From positions 30,769-94,768 of the forward strand of contig NZ_SOFY01000074.1 in NCBI RefSeq assembly GCF_004402595.1: a stretch of 64,000 nt of DNA, in the 5' to 3' direction. Each line of letters starts with the position of its first letter. The first letter of the stretch is position 1. Positions 36,981 to 47,208 of the stretch are shown here, in pieces. The DNA is from Cryobacterium shii (GTDB taxonomy: Bacteria > Actinomycetota > Actinomycetes > Actinomycetales > Microbacteriaceae). A model generated the notes under the pieces. The model worked only from the letters and a program-made list of their open reading frames with translations, had not been told where the DNA came from and did no database searches. The translations under genes were made by a program, and so were the position numbers.

Positions 36981-37043
36981 CGCCGAGCCGTGAGTAAAGC
37001 CCCTATTCCGTCACGGAATAGGGGCTTTACTCACGGCTCGGCG
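36981..37043. repeat. Perfect 31-bp palindrome, family B, copy 1
   Basis: Arms 36981-37011 and 37013-37043 are exact inverted copies around a single C. They start CGCCGAGCCGTGAGTAAAGC and run into CCCTATTCCGT. Family B copies also occur at 52656-52720 and 62867-62931. It lies between convergent rlmB and the DUF4032 gene, ending 10 bp before the latter's stop, and would act as a very strong bidirectional terminator. Confidence 0.95.
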
Positions 37044-37053
37044 ACGATTGTGG

Positions 37054-38382
37054 CTAGACCTTGAGGCGCCAATCGGCGGCATCGTCGGCGGCGGTGTCAT
37101 CCGCATCCGCGGCCGCGGCGGTCTCATCGTCGGTGACGTCGATCGGGATGGTGATCTCGCCGGTGGAGGGTTCGATCACGGTCGCCTCGTCACGGCGGTG
37201 GCGCAGCACATCCTTGACGTAGGACGTGACGGCCTCGGCCAGGGGGATGTCCCTGGACTGGTTCTGCGCCATGAACCAACGGTGGTCGAGCAGTTGGTGG
37301 AAGATCTCGGCCGGCTCCAGCTTGCCCTTGAGGTCGCGGGGAATGGCCCGGATGACCGGTTCGAACACGCGCACGAGCCACTCGTGGGCCAGCATCTCCT
37401 CATCGGCCTCCGGGTCGCCGTAGGAGACCCGGTAGGAGTCGAGGTCGTTGAGAAGGCGCCGGGCCTGGTTCTCCTCCGCGTCGAGCCCGGTCAGCCGCAA
37501 CAGGCGCCGCTGGTGGTGGCCGGCGTCGACGACCTTCGGCTGGATGCGCACGGTCGTGCCCTGGTCGTCGGTCTTGATGGCGAGCTCCTCGATGTCGAAC
37601 CCGAGGTCGTTGAGGCGCTCGACCCGTTCGGTGATGCGCCAGCGTTCGGAGCTGGAGAAGGATTCGGAACCGGTCAGCTCCTTCCAGAGCAGCCGATAGG
37701 CGGCGACGATGCCGTTGCTGACCCGGATGGGGTCGAGTTCGTCGGCTGCGCGCCCGCCGGCCTCGAGGTCCATAAGCTCACCGGCGATGTTGACGCGGGC
37801 GATCTCCAGGTCGTTTTCGCGCTGGCCGTTGGACAGGCCGCCCGGGTACAGCTGACCGGTCTCGGCGTCGACCAGGTACGCGGCGAACGCGCCGGCGTCC
37901 CGGCGGAACAACGTGTTCGACAGCGACACGTCGCCCCAGAACAGCCCGGCCATGTGCACGCGCACCAGCAGCAGCGCCAGCGCGTCCACCAGCCGGGTCG
38001 CCGTGTCGGGGCGGAGGGTCTGCGAGTAGAGGGCGCGGTACGGGAGGGAGAACTTGAGGTGCCGTGTGATGAGTACCGAGTTCAGGGGTTCGGCATCCTC
38101 ATTCGTGCGATTCGTGATCACGGCCAGCGGCTCGACGCAGGGGATTTCGAGGCTTTGCAGGGTGCGCAGCATCTCGTACTCCCGCTTGGCCATTTCGCTG
38201 GTCGTCTCCTTGATCGCGACGACGCGGCCACTCAGATGCGCGAAGCGCACCAGGTGGCGGGAGATGCCCTTGGGGAGGGCGGCGATGTTCTCGTTCGGCC
38301 AGGCATCCAGCGGAAGGTCCCAGGGCAGGTCGAGCAGGGCAGGGTCGGCCGTGGCCGACGTGATATTGAGGGAACCGCTCAT
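37054..38382 (-). CDS. DUF4032 protein with kinase-like domain
   Basis: A 442-residue protein. Residues ~40-190 show a lipopolysaccharide-kinase/protein-kinase-like pattern: RVVAIKETTSEMAKREYEML (putative Lys/Glu pair), WGDVSLSNTLFRR in place of HxDxxxxN, and YLVDAETG in place of DFG. The conserved DUF4032 region follows (about 200-400; YRVSYGDPEADEEMLAHEWL). The C-terminal 40 residues are acidic (DDETAAAADADDTAADDAAD). The true activity is unknown and the substrate-binding histidine is replaced by Trp-Gly. Confidence 0.85.
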   Translation of the reverse strand: MSGSLNITSATADPALLDLPWDLPLDAWPNENIAALPKGISRHLVRFAHLSGRVVAIKETTSEMAKREYEMLRTLQSLEIPCVEPLAVITNRTNEDAEPLNSVLITRHLKFSLPYRALYSQTLRPDTATRLVDALALLLVRVHMAGLFWGDVSLSNTLFRRDAGAFAAYLVDAETGQLYPGGLSNGQRENDLEIARVNIAGELMDLEAGGRAADELDPIRVSNGIVAAYRLLWKELTGSESFSSSERWRITERVERLNDLGFDIEELAIKTDDQGTTVRIQPKVVDAGHHQRRLLRLTGLDAEENQARRLLNDLDSYRVSYGDPEADEEMLAHEWLVRVFEPVIRAIPRDLKGKLEPAEIFHQLLDHRWFMAQNQSRDIPLAEAVTSYVKDVLRHRRDEATVIEPSTGEITIPIDVTDDETAAAADADDTAADDAADWRLKV

Positions 38383-38407
38383 GGGTCGAGTTTACCGGTG
38401 GACGACA

Positions 38408-38445
38408 GAACGGCCGGACGGAGCTGACGCGCCGTCCGGCCGTTC
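38408..38445 (-). terminator. Terminator after the MsiK-type ATPase gene
   Basis: Perfect 14-bp stem GAACGGCCGGACGG (38408-38421) / CCGTCCGGCCGTTC (38432-38445) with a 10-nt loop, lying 17 bp after the ATPase stop on the minus strand and before the DUF4032 start. There is no clear U-run. Confidence 0.7.
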
Positions 38446-38462
38446 AGATGTCGAACCGGGTG

Positions 38463-39560
<1,098 letters not shown>

Positions 39561-39570
39561 TATCTGTATT

Positions 39571-39669
39571 CTCCTTCACCGGCAGGTACGTGCCGGACGA
39601 TCCGTAGTGATGGGATTTATGTGCCGACCGCCAAGATGATGGTATAAGCCGACTGTTTCAGTATGTCAT
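39571..39669 (-). promoter_or_regulatory. Promoter and leader hairpin of the MsiK-type gene
   Basis: Minus strand: -35 ATGACA (39669-39664), 17-bp spacer, -10 TATACC (39646-39641), giving a leader of about 74 nt. A 6-bp hairpin CCGGCA/TGCCGG (39596-39591 and 39584-39579) ends two bases before the AAGGAG ribosome site (39576-39571). An actinobacterial msiK RNA motif has been described upstream of such genes; whether this is one was not testable here. Confidence 0.5.
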
Positions 39670-39826
39670 GCCGTTTGAACCCGACGTCGAGAAGCGAATC
39701 TGCGCCACCGCTCACGCGCTCAGGCGCTCAGGCGCCGTCTGGGCGATTCCCAGACTGGGCACCTAGTCTTTGGGAGGCATTCGCAAATGAATTGCCTCTG
39801 CACTTACCTATTCGGAGCGAGCATTC

Positions 39827-40741
39827 ATGACTATTGGCGGATCGGGCGATGGTCGTCCCTCTAAGAACCAGCGGCGTGACGCGGCCCGCAAGAAGGCCAC
39901 GAAGATCCGGGTGGAGCAGAGGAAGAAGGATCGGCGCAATCGGGTCTTCGTGCGGGGCGGCATTGCCGTGGTCGGCATCGCCCTTCTCGCCATGATCGCC
40001 CTGGTCCTGGTCAACTCGATCCGCCCGGCTGGTCCCGGTCCGGCGAACATGGCCAGCGACGGCGTCCTCATCGCCGAGGGGATGACGGCCGTCAAGACGT
40101 CATCGCTGCAGCCCGACTCCAAGACGGTTCCTTCCAAGCCAGATGCGACCGGCACCGTCGCCGACATCCGCGTCTACGCCGACTACCTGTGCCCGTTCTG
40201 CAGCCAGTTCGAAAAGGCCAACAGTGACCAGATCGTCAAATGGGTCGATTCCGGCGCGGCCACCGTCGAGATCCACCCGGTGTCGATCCTGACCCACAAA
40301 TCATCCGGGACCCAGTACTCCCTGCGAGCGGCCAACGCCGCCGCGTGCGTGGCGAACTACTCGCCCGATGACTTCTACGCCTTCAACGCCGCGCTGTTCG
40401 CGAAGCAGCCCAAGGAAGGCACCGCCGGTCTCGACGACGCCGCGATCAAGGCCCTGGTGAAGAAGGCGGGCGTGAACGATGAGCTTTCCGAGATCAACGC
40501 CTGCATCGATGACACGACCTACAAGTCCTGGGTGGTCGCGTCCACCGACCGCGCGCTGTCCGGCCCGTTGCCGAACACCGAGATCGAGGCCATCACCGGC
40601 ACCCCGACCGTGCTCGTCAACGGCAAGCAGTACGTCGGCGCGCTCGACGATCCCAAGGAGTTCGCCGCTTTCGTGCTCCAGTCGGCCGGCGAAACCTACT
40701 CGACCTCCACTCCGACGCCCGAGCCGGTCCCGGCCGGCTGA
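39827..40741 (+). CDS. Membrane-anchored DsbA-family thioredoxin
   Basis: Extracytoplasmic thiol-disulfide oxidoreductase of 304 residues. A basic cytoplasmic N-terminus (KNQRRDAARKKATKIRVEQR) is followed by one transmembrane helix (about 43-65) and a DsbA-like domain with active-site CPFC (122-125), further cysteines (AACVANY, INACIDD) and the cis-proline loop TGTPTVLVNG. It resembles actinobacterial thioredoxin_4 proteins that act in oxidative folding. The Pro/Thr-rich C-terminus is disordered. Divergent from the MsiK-type gene. Confidence 0.9.
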   Translation: MTIGGSGDGRPSKNQRRDAARKKATKIRVEQRKKDRRNRVFVRGGIAVVGIALLAMIALVLVNSIRPAGPGPANMASDGVLIAEGMTAVKTSSLQPDSKTVPSKPDATGTVADIRVYADYLCPFCSQFEKANSDQIVKWVDSGAATVEIHPVSILTHKSSGTQYSLRAANAAACVANYSPDDFYAFNAALFAKQPKEGTAGLDDAAIKALVKKAGVNDELSEINACIDDTTYKSWVVASTDRALSGPLPNTEIEAITGTPTVLVNGKQYVGALDDPKEFAAFVLQSAGETYSTSTPTPEPVPAG

Positions 40742-40842
40742 TCCGCAGCTGATCCGCTGCGGGCCCGCCCCGCCGAGCTGACATGGCCGCACAGGTCGGC
40801 TTCGTGATTTAGGATGGTGTGTCGAGGCGGCATCCGTCTCAT

Positions 40843-40918
40843 GCCGGCCTGGCGCAATTGGTAGCGCACCACTCTTGTAAAGTGGGGGTTACGGGTTCAA
40901 GTCCCGTGGCCGGCCCCA
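40843..40918 (+). tRNA. tRNA-Thr (UGU)
   Basis: Cloverleaf: acceptor GCCGGCC / GGCCGGC, D-arm GCGCAATTGGTAGCGC, anticodon arm CCACT-CTTGTAA-AGTGG with anticodon TGT, T-arm ACGGG-TTCAAGT-CCCGT. The body is 40843-40915 and an encoded CCA follows (40916-40918). The discriminator base is C, unusual for tRNA-Thr. Confidence 0.95.
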
Positions 40919-41031
40919 CTGTTCTGTCATCTGCTCCGTGCATCTGCTCCGTGCCGGAGCGTGACTCGGTGCACGGTCGCCAGCGAAAATCGGCGCACCT
41001 GGCAGCACCTGCCTTCTTCAGCACCTGCCTG

Positions 41032-41122
41032 CCCGAACGAATTCGACGGAGATTTTGCCCGAATCGTTCCCAAACAGGCTGAATTGGCGCTTTTACAGCA
41101 GAATCTCCGTCGAATTGGTTCG
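41032..41122. repeat. Intergenic palindromic repeat, family A, copy 3
   Basis: Left arm 41032-41057 and right arm 41099-41122 are inverted copies of CCCGAACSAATTCGACGGAG followed by ATTYTG. The right arm is identical, in reverse complement, to the left arm of copy 2. It lies between tRNA-Thr and the convergent nitroreductase gene. Confidence 0.9.
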
Positions 41123-41192
41123 ACGCCGGACCGGGCTCTCGGCCGGGGCGGCCAGCAGCGTGGACGGGACGGCCGACGGGGCTGTCCGAAGC

Positions 41193-41741
41193 TCAGAGCT
41201 CGGTGAGGTACTCGCCCGGATCGATGGCCGTGCGCACGCCCGGCCTCGAGTCGGCCGGCACGCCGCCGACGTAGAGCCAGCCCAGGACCTCTTCCGCGTC
41301 GGTGAGCCGGTGCACCCGGCGCACCAGCTCGGTGCGGGCCAGCGGCCCCGTGCGCCACATGACGCCCCAGCCGCTGTCGTCGAGCAGGAGGCTCAGGATG
41401 TGGCCGACTCCCGCGGCGGCGGCGTCCTGCTCCCAGACCGCAACCTTCTCGCTGTCGCGGCGGCTGACGATCAGGGCGATGAGCAGCTCGGCGCGCAGGG
41501 GCTTCGCGGCCAGCCTGGACGCCTCCTCGCCGGTGACACCGGATGCCGCCACGAACGCGTCGCCCAGCTGCCGCCGCCTCTCGCCGCGCACCTCGATCAG
41601 CCGCCAGGGGCGCAGCGCACCGTGATCGGCCACCCGGGCCGCGGCGGCGACCAGGGGCAGCAACTCCTCGTGGCTGGGCGCATCCGTCGTCACCTTCGAA
41701 TGGGACCGGCGGCGACTGACCGCGTCGAGGAGTGCGGACAA
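41193..41741 (-). CDS. Nitroreductase-family FMN oxidoreductase
   Basis: A 182-residue NAD(P)H-dependent FMN enzyme of the nitroreductase superfamily. The N-terminal FMN-phosphate motif (AVSRRRSHSKV) and the DHGALRPWRLIEVRGE and GWGVMWRTG segments are typical. The start is a TTG placed so that the SRRRS motif lies near the N-terminus; it is 3 bp from the msrB stop, so the gene is second in an msrB operon. The physiological substrate is unknown. It is shorter than E. coli NfsB. Confidence 0.85.
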   Translation of the reverse strand: MSALLDAVSRRRSHSKVTTDAPSHEELLPLVAAAARVADHGALRPWRLIEVRGERRRQLGDAFVAASGVTGEEASRLAAKPLRAELLIALIVSRRDSEKVAVWEQDAAAAGVGHILSLLLDDSGWGVMWRTGPLARTELVRRVHRLTDAEEVLGWLYVGGVPADSRPGVRTAIDPGEYLTEL

Positions 41742-41744
41742 GGC

Positions 41745-42146
41745 TTACTCGGCCGGCTTGAAGCTGAGCGAGACGGAGTTCATGCAGTAGCGGTCGCCGG
41801 TGGGCGTTCCGAACCCGTCGTCGAAGACGTGGCCCAGGTGAGAGCCGCAGTGCGCGCAGCGCACCTCGGTGCGCACGACGCCAAGCGAGCGGTCCTCGAT
41901 CAGCTCGACCGCCTCCGGGCGGACGGACTCGTAGAAACTCGGCCAGCCGCAGCCGGAGTCGAATTTCGTGCCGCTCTTGAAGAGCTCCGCGTTGCAGGCG
42001 CCGCAGGTGTAGACGCCGGAGCGGGCCTCGTCGAGCAGTTCGCCGGTCCAGGCGCGCTCGGTGGCGGCCCCCCGCAGGACGGCGTACTGTTCCGGGCTCA
42101 GTTCCCCGCGCCACTCGGCGTCTGATTTCTCGACTTCGTAGTCCAT
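41745..42146 (-). CDS. msrB: Peptide-methionine (R)-S-oxide reductase MsrB
   Basis: Repairs R-methionine sulfoxide in proteins. The 133-residue protein has the zinc site CGAC and CAHC (with GSHLGHVF), the SGCGWPSFYE segment and the catalytic cysteine in RYCMNSVSLSF. Start at 42146 with AAGGGA and AGG upstream; a 105-residue longer ORF was rejected. It is first in an operon with a nitroreductase, consistent with oxidative stress repair. Confidence 0.97.
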   Translation of the reverse strand: MDYEVEKSDAEWRGELSPEQYAVLRGAATERAWTGELLDEARSGVYTCGACNAELFKSGTKFDSGCGWPSFYESVRPEAVELIEDRSLGVVRTEVRCAHCGSHLGHVFDDGFGTPTGDRYCMNSVSLSFKPAE

Positions 42147-42330
42147 GACCTGTCCCTTCGTTTTCGGCCCGAGGGGGCCGAAATCTGTACCTGTCAACCC
42201 TAAACTCGGCCGGCCGCGACCGTATTCCTCGAACGGGAACCCGCAGCGGTTTCCCATGGCGGGCGGCGGGCGATCCAGCGAGCATGCAGACCACTGCAAA
42301 TAGGATGGCAGAAGACGACGGAGGTGGCAC

Positions 42331-42645
42331 GTGGACGGCAGCACCGCTCCCCAGGCGACCGTGGCTCCGGTCCCCGCGCCTGAGCTGTCCGAACGGGAAC
42401 TGGCGATCCTCGCTTTCGAGGGGCGATGGTGGTCGCAGGCCGGCGCCAAAGAGCAGGCCATCCGGTCCGAGTTCGATCTCTCGGCCGCCCGGTACTATCA
42501 ACTGCTGGGTGTCCTGATCGATTCCCCTGCTGCACTGGCCCACGATCCGATGCTGGTGAAACGCCTGCAACGGATGCGCGAGGCCCGCGAGCAGGCACGG
42601 GCGCGTCGCACACTCCGCCCGACCGAACCGCCGCAGTACCCCTGA
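42331..42645 (+). CDS. DUF3263 small DNA-binding-like protein
   Basis: A 104-residue protein with a DUF3263 helix-turn-helix-like core (about 18-75; LSERELAILAFEGRWWSQAG, IRSEFDLSAARYYQLLGVL) and a basic C-terminus. Its role is uncharacterised; the fold suggests DNA binding. GTG start with GGAGG 6 nt upstream. It is divergent from msrB and 68 bp before the LytR_C-domain protein, the usual actinobacterial pairing. Its 3' end holds a 16-bp tandem duplication. Confidence 0.87.
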   Translation: MDGSTAPQATVAPVPAPELSERELAILAFEGRWWSQAGAKEQAIRSEFDLSAARYYQLLGVLIDSPAALAHDPMLVKRLQRMREAREQARARRTLRPTEPPQYP

Positions 42646-42662
42646 ACCGCAGTACCCCTGAA
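42631..42662. repeat. 16-bp tandem duplication at the DUF3263 stop
   Basis: CCGCAGTACCCCTGAA occurs twice in tandem (42631-42646, 42647-42662). The first copy contains the stop codon of the DUF3263 gene. Confidence 0.9.
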
Positions 42663-42713
42663 CCGCAGCACCGCAGTGAATCACCACCAGCAGAGGATCG
42701 AACCAGTACGACG

Positions 42714-43292
42714 ATGCCGACTTCCTACCCGAAAGACCGATTCGACCACCTCCCGCATCACCTCGACCGGGTGGGCGCTCATCGTGCCCCGCAGAAGAAG
42801 GGACGCCACTGGGTGGCGTTCTGGTGGGCCCTCGGCGCGACCGCCCTCCTGATCGGGCTCGGGGTCGTCGGGCTGGCCCTCCTGAACAACAATCTCAACA
42901 TCTCGCTGCCGGGCACGGCAACAGCCTCTGCCTCGGCCACCTCCTCTGCCGCGGCGGCCGCCCCGAGCGCCACCACGACCCCGACCCCCGCCGCGACCGT
43001 CGACCCGAGCCTGAGCGTGACGGTGTTGAACGGCACGCCCGGCGCCGGAGTCGCCAAGGCCGTCGGCGAGACCCTCACCACGGCGGGCTGGACCGTGGAC
43101 ACGCTCGGCAACGCCGACACCGAGGACGTCGCGACGACGACGGTGTACTACGCCGATGCGGGCCTGGAGGGCGCCGCCCGAGGAGTGGCCGAGTCGCTGC
43201 CCGGATCCCGGGTGCGGCCGTCCTCCGACTACGCGGACTCCGGGGCGGACCTCACCGTCGTGGTCGGCGCAGATTACGTACCCGCCGGATGA
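42714..43292 (+). CDS. LytR C-terminal-domain membrane protein
   Basis: A 192-residue protein: a short cytoplasmic N-terminus, one transmembrane helix (about 33-58; HWVAFWWALGATALLIGLGV), a low-complexity Ala/Thr/Pro stretch (about 63-97) and a LytR_C domain (about 98-190; LSVTVLNGTPGAGVAKAVGE, VYYADAGLEGAARGVAESL). LytR_C domains occur beside cell-wall glycopolymer ligases; the function here is unknown. The ribosome site (GAGGA) is rather far from the ATG. Confidence 0.85.
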   Translation: MPTSYPKDRFDHLPHHLDRVGAHRAPQKKGRHWVAFWWALGATALLIGLGVVGLALLNNNLNISLPGTATASASATSSAAAAAPSATTTPTPAATVDPSLSVTVLNGTPGAGVAKAVGETLTTAGWTVDTLGNADTEDVATTTVYYADAGLEGAARGVAESLPGSRVRPSSDYADSGADLTVVVGADYVPAG

Positions 43293-43572
43293 CGAAAAAC
43301 GAATTGCGGATAGCGTCCCCGCCGCCGGGAAACCGCAGGCGAGAGGCTCCTTTACCCGGCCCCCGCTTATACGTCCGGGCGCCCTACGTCAACCCCCTTT
43401 CGTTCCTGTACAGCTTCCGTAAATTGGCTAGTGGTCGCTCATTCTGTTGAATCAGGCGCTCTCGAGAGAGGCGAATTCCACTGGCCCCACAGGATGGACG
43501 CAGTCACATGCGCCAGGCCCGGTACGGCCAATGGGCGCGTGTCGATCAATCCAAAGCAACAGGGAGTTACAC
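43293..43572 (+). other. Long intergenic leader of cspA
   Basis: A 280-bp gap with no convincing gene. Part probably forms a long cspA 5' untranslated region, as in other cold-shock genes. A CCCGG/CCGGG inverted repeat lies near 43357-43380. No promoter can be fixed by eye. Confidence 0.4.
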
Positions 43573-43776
43573 ATGGCGAACGGAACCGTCAAATGGTTCA
43601 ACGCTGAAAAAGGTTTCGGCTTCATCACGGTCGATGGAGGTGGCCAGGACGTCTTCGTCCACTACTCGGCCATCGACATGCACGGCTACAAGGTTCTCGA
43701 AGAGGGCCAGCACGTGATCTTCGAACTCGGCACCGGGGCGAAGGGCCCCCAGGCCGAATCGGTCCGCCCGGTCTGA
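43573..43776 (+). CDS. cspA: Cold-shock protein CspA
   Basis: A 67-residue single-stranded nucleic-acid chaperone with RNP1 KGFGFI (14-19) and RNP2 VFVHY (27-31). The sequence [15 protein letters not shown] is the standard cold-shock domain start. GGGAG lies 8 nt upstream of the ATG. It is the full-length short form, distinct from the longer cold-shock protein at 56703. Confidence 0.97.
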   Translation: MANGTVKWFNAEKGFGFITVDGGGQDVFVHYSAIDMHGYKVLEEGQHVIFELGTGAKGPQAESVRPV

Positions 43777-43858
43777 TTCAGCGCACAATTCAGGCGAACA
43801 ATCGAGCCGGACCCTGAATACACCTCCCGTACACGCGCGGCGATGAAGCCGCAGTAGT

Positions 43859-44929
43859 GTGTGTGGCGTGACAGGCGACAGAACGGCTAAAGCAGGACGA
43901 CGAAGCACGGCACAGAAATTCCGGTCCAGCCGGATGCTCGGTGCCGTGCTTCTTCCGTTCCTGCTCACGTTGACCTCATGTTCGGCCCTGGCGCCCGCGC
44001 CCGCTCAGAGTTCTGCGGGTGACGAGAGCCCGGATGCCACGGCGCTGGCTCCGTTGCGGGGCACCCCCGTGCCGGCGGGAAGCGCGCTCAGTCCCTCGCT
44101 GGCGGTCAAGATCGACAATCACGAGGCTGCCAGGCCGCAGGTCGGGCTCGAGCGCACCGACATCGTCTTCGAGGAACTCGTGGAGGGCGGCCTGACCCGG
44201 TACGTGGCCGTGTGGCAGTCCGGCATCCCCGAGTTGGTGGGACCGGTGCGCTCCATCCGTCCCATGGATCCCGACATCATTGCGCCCTTCGGCGGCATCG
44301 TGGCGTACTCCGGCGGCCAGCAGCAGTTCGTCGACCTGATGGAGGCCACCGACGTGGTCACCGTCTCCCAGGAGAGCGACGAGACCGGTGTGTTCTACCG
44401 GGAAGACTCACGCGATGCGCCGCACAACGTCATTCTGAAGGCGAAGGAGCTGGTCGACCGGAACGACACCGTGGCGGTCCCCGCACAGCAGTTCTCGTAC
44501 ACCCCAACGGTGGCGGGGTCATCCGCTGCCACCGACGGTGAGGCCGTCTCGGCCGTCGACTCCCGTTTCTCCGACCAGCGCTGGCCCGGCTGGACCTGGG
44601 ACCAGGCGAGCCTGACCTACCTGCGTTCCCAGGAGGGGACGCCCGACCTGGACGGCTCCGGCGCACAGCTCCGCGCGACGAACGTCCTGATCCTGCGGGT
44701 CGACATCGACGAAACCTCCACGAACGTGCCCAAGACCACGATGGTCGGCTCCGGGGAGGCCTGGGTGTCGGCCGGCGGCAAGAGCCTGCATGCGACCTGG
44801 TCCAAGACCGACCGGGATGCGCCGATCCGGCTGGTGGACGACAACGGCCAGGCGGTGCGGCTCGCGGCCGGCAACACTTGGATCGAGTTGGTGCCGGGTG
44901 ACCGAGGCTCGGTCGAGCTGCGCCAGTAG
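43859..44929 (+). CDS. DUF3048 lipoprotein (YerB-like)
   Basis: Secreted lipoprotein of about 356 residues with a signal peptide (MLGAVLLPFLLTLTSC, lipobox LTSC) and the two DUF3048 regions (PSLAVKIDNHEAARPQVGLE, ADIVFEE-type motif TDIVFEELVEGGLTRYVAVW, and VGPVRSIRPMDPDI). The family is widespread in Gram-positives and of unknown function. Two in-frame GTG codons (43859 and 43868) could start it; neither has a good ribosome site. Confidence 0.88.
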   Translation: MCGVTGDRTAKAGRRSTAQKFRSSRMLGAVLLPFLLTLTSCSALAPAPAQSSAGDESPDATALAPLRGTPVPAGSALSPSLAVKIDNHEAARPQVGLERTDIVFEELVEGGLTRYVAVWQSGIPELVGPVRSIRPMDPDIIAPFGGIVAYSGGQQQFVDLMEATDVVTVSQESDETGVFYREDSRDAPHNVILKAKELVDRNDTVAVPAQQFSYTPTVAGSSAATDGEAVSAVDSRFSDQRWPGWTWDQASLTYLRSQEGTPDLDGSGAQLRATNVLILRVDIDETSTNVPKTTMVGSGEAWVSAGGKSLHATWSKTDRDAPIRLVDDNGQAVRLAAGNTWIELVPGDRGSVELRQ

Positions 44930-44942
44930 CACCCGGCGTTCA

Positions 44943-44969
44943 CTTGCACTCTCGACCCCAGAGTGCCAG
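44943..44969 (+). promoter_or_regulatory. CIRCE element 1 (imperfect)
   Basis: CTTGCACTC-N9-GAGTGCCAG: an inverted repeat with one mismatch and the canonical 9-nt spacer of the HrcA operator. It lies about 80 bp before groEL. Confidence 0.8.
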
Positions 44970-44977
44970 AATTGCAC

Positions 44978-46668
<1,691 letters not shown>

Positions 46669-46728
46669 GTCCACACCGCTTCACTGTTTCATCGCACGAT
46701 CGCACGACTGCAACACCGTTCCACAGGG

Positions 46729-46756
46729 CAGGGCGTCTCCTCCGGGAGGCGCCCTG
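46729..46756 (+). terminator. Terminator after groEL
   Basis: Stem CAGGGCGTCTCC (46729-46740) / GGAGGCGCCCTG (46745-46756) with a TCCG tetraloop and one T-G pair, then TTCTG. It lies between convergent groEL and the WXG100 gene and may serve both. Confidence 0.8.
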
Positions 46757-46783
46757 TTCTGCGTGCCCGGGGATGCGGCCCGG

Positions 46784-47074
46784 CTAGCGCAGGAACAGGC
46801 GGGTGTTGGCCTGCTCGATCTCGGCGTAGTGCTGGCCGGCCTGGTTCAGGGCCTGGCCCAGCGCCTCGGCGCTCTGAGCCACCTGCTGCTGGGTGGCACG
46901 CCATTCGGAGACGGCGGATTGGAACGCGGCGGCGGCCTGACCCGACCACGATCCTTCCAGGGCCGTGAGCTGGGAGATGAGCCCCGCGACCTCGGTCTGG
47001 ATCCGGCCGATCGAGGCCCGGGCTACGGCGGTGGTGTGCAAAACGGCTTCGCTGTCGACCTGGTAACGGGTCAT
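46784..47074 (-). CDS. WXG100-family (ESAT-6-like) protein
   Basis: A 96-residue helical-hairpin protein with the turn motif Trp43-Ser-Gly45 (GSWSGQA) and a C-terminal YxxxE secretion signal (Tyr83...Glu87 in YAEIE). Such proteins are exported as dimers by ESX/type VII machinery. No EccC/EssC ATPase or second WXG gene is next to it, so the transporter must lie elsewhere. CCGCCGAAAGG lies upstream of the ATG. Confidence 0.9.
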   Translation of the reverse strand: MTRYQVDSEAVLHTTAVARASIGRIQTEVAGLISQLTALEGSWSGQAAAAFQSAVSEWRATQQQVAQSAEALGQALNQAGQHYAEIEQANTRLFLR

Positions 47075-47208
47075 GATGGTCCTTTCGGCGGGGGGAGTGT
47101 GCCGAGCAGACTACGAGCCGACGACGCCGGTTGGGCCGGTATCCGCTCGTGGCGGGGAAACCGATCCGAGGCGGGCCTGGGGAGGGACGGCCCGGCCGGA
47201 GGCGTCGG

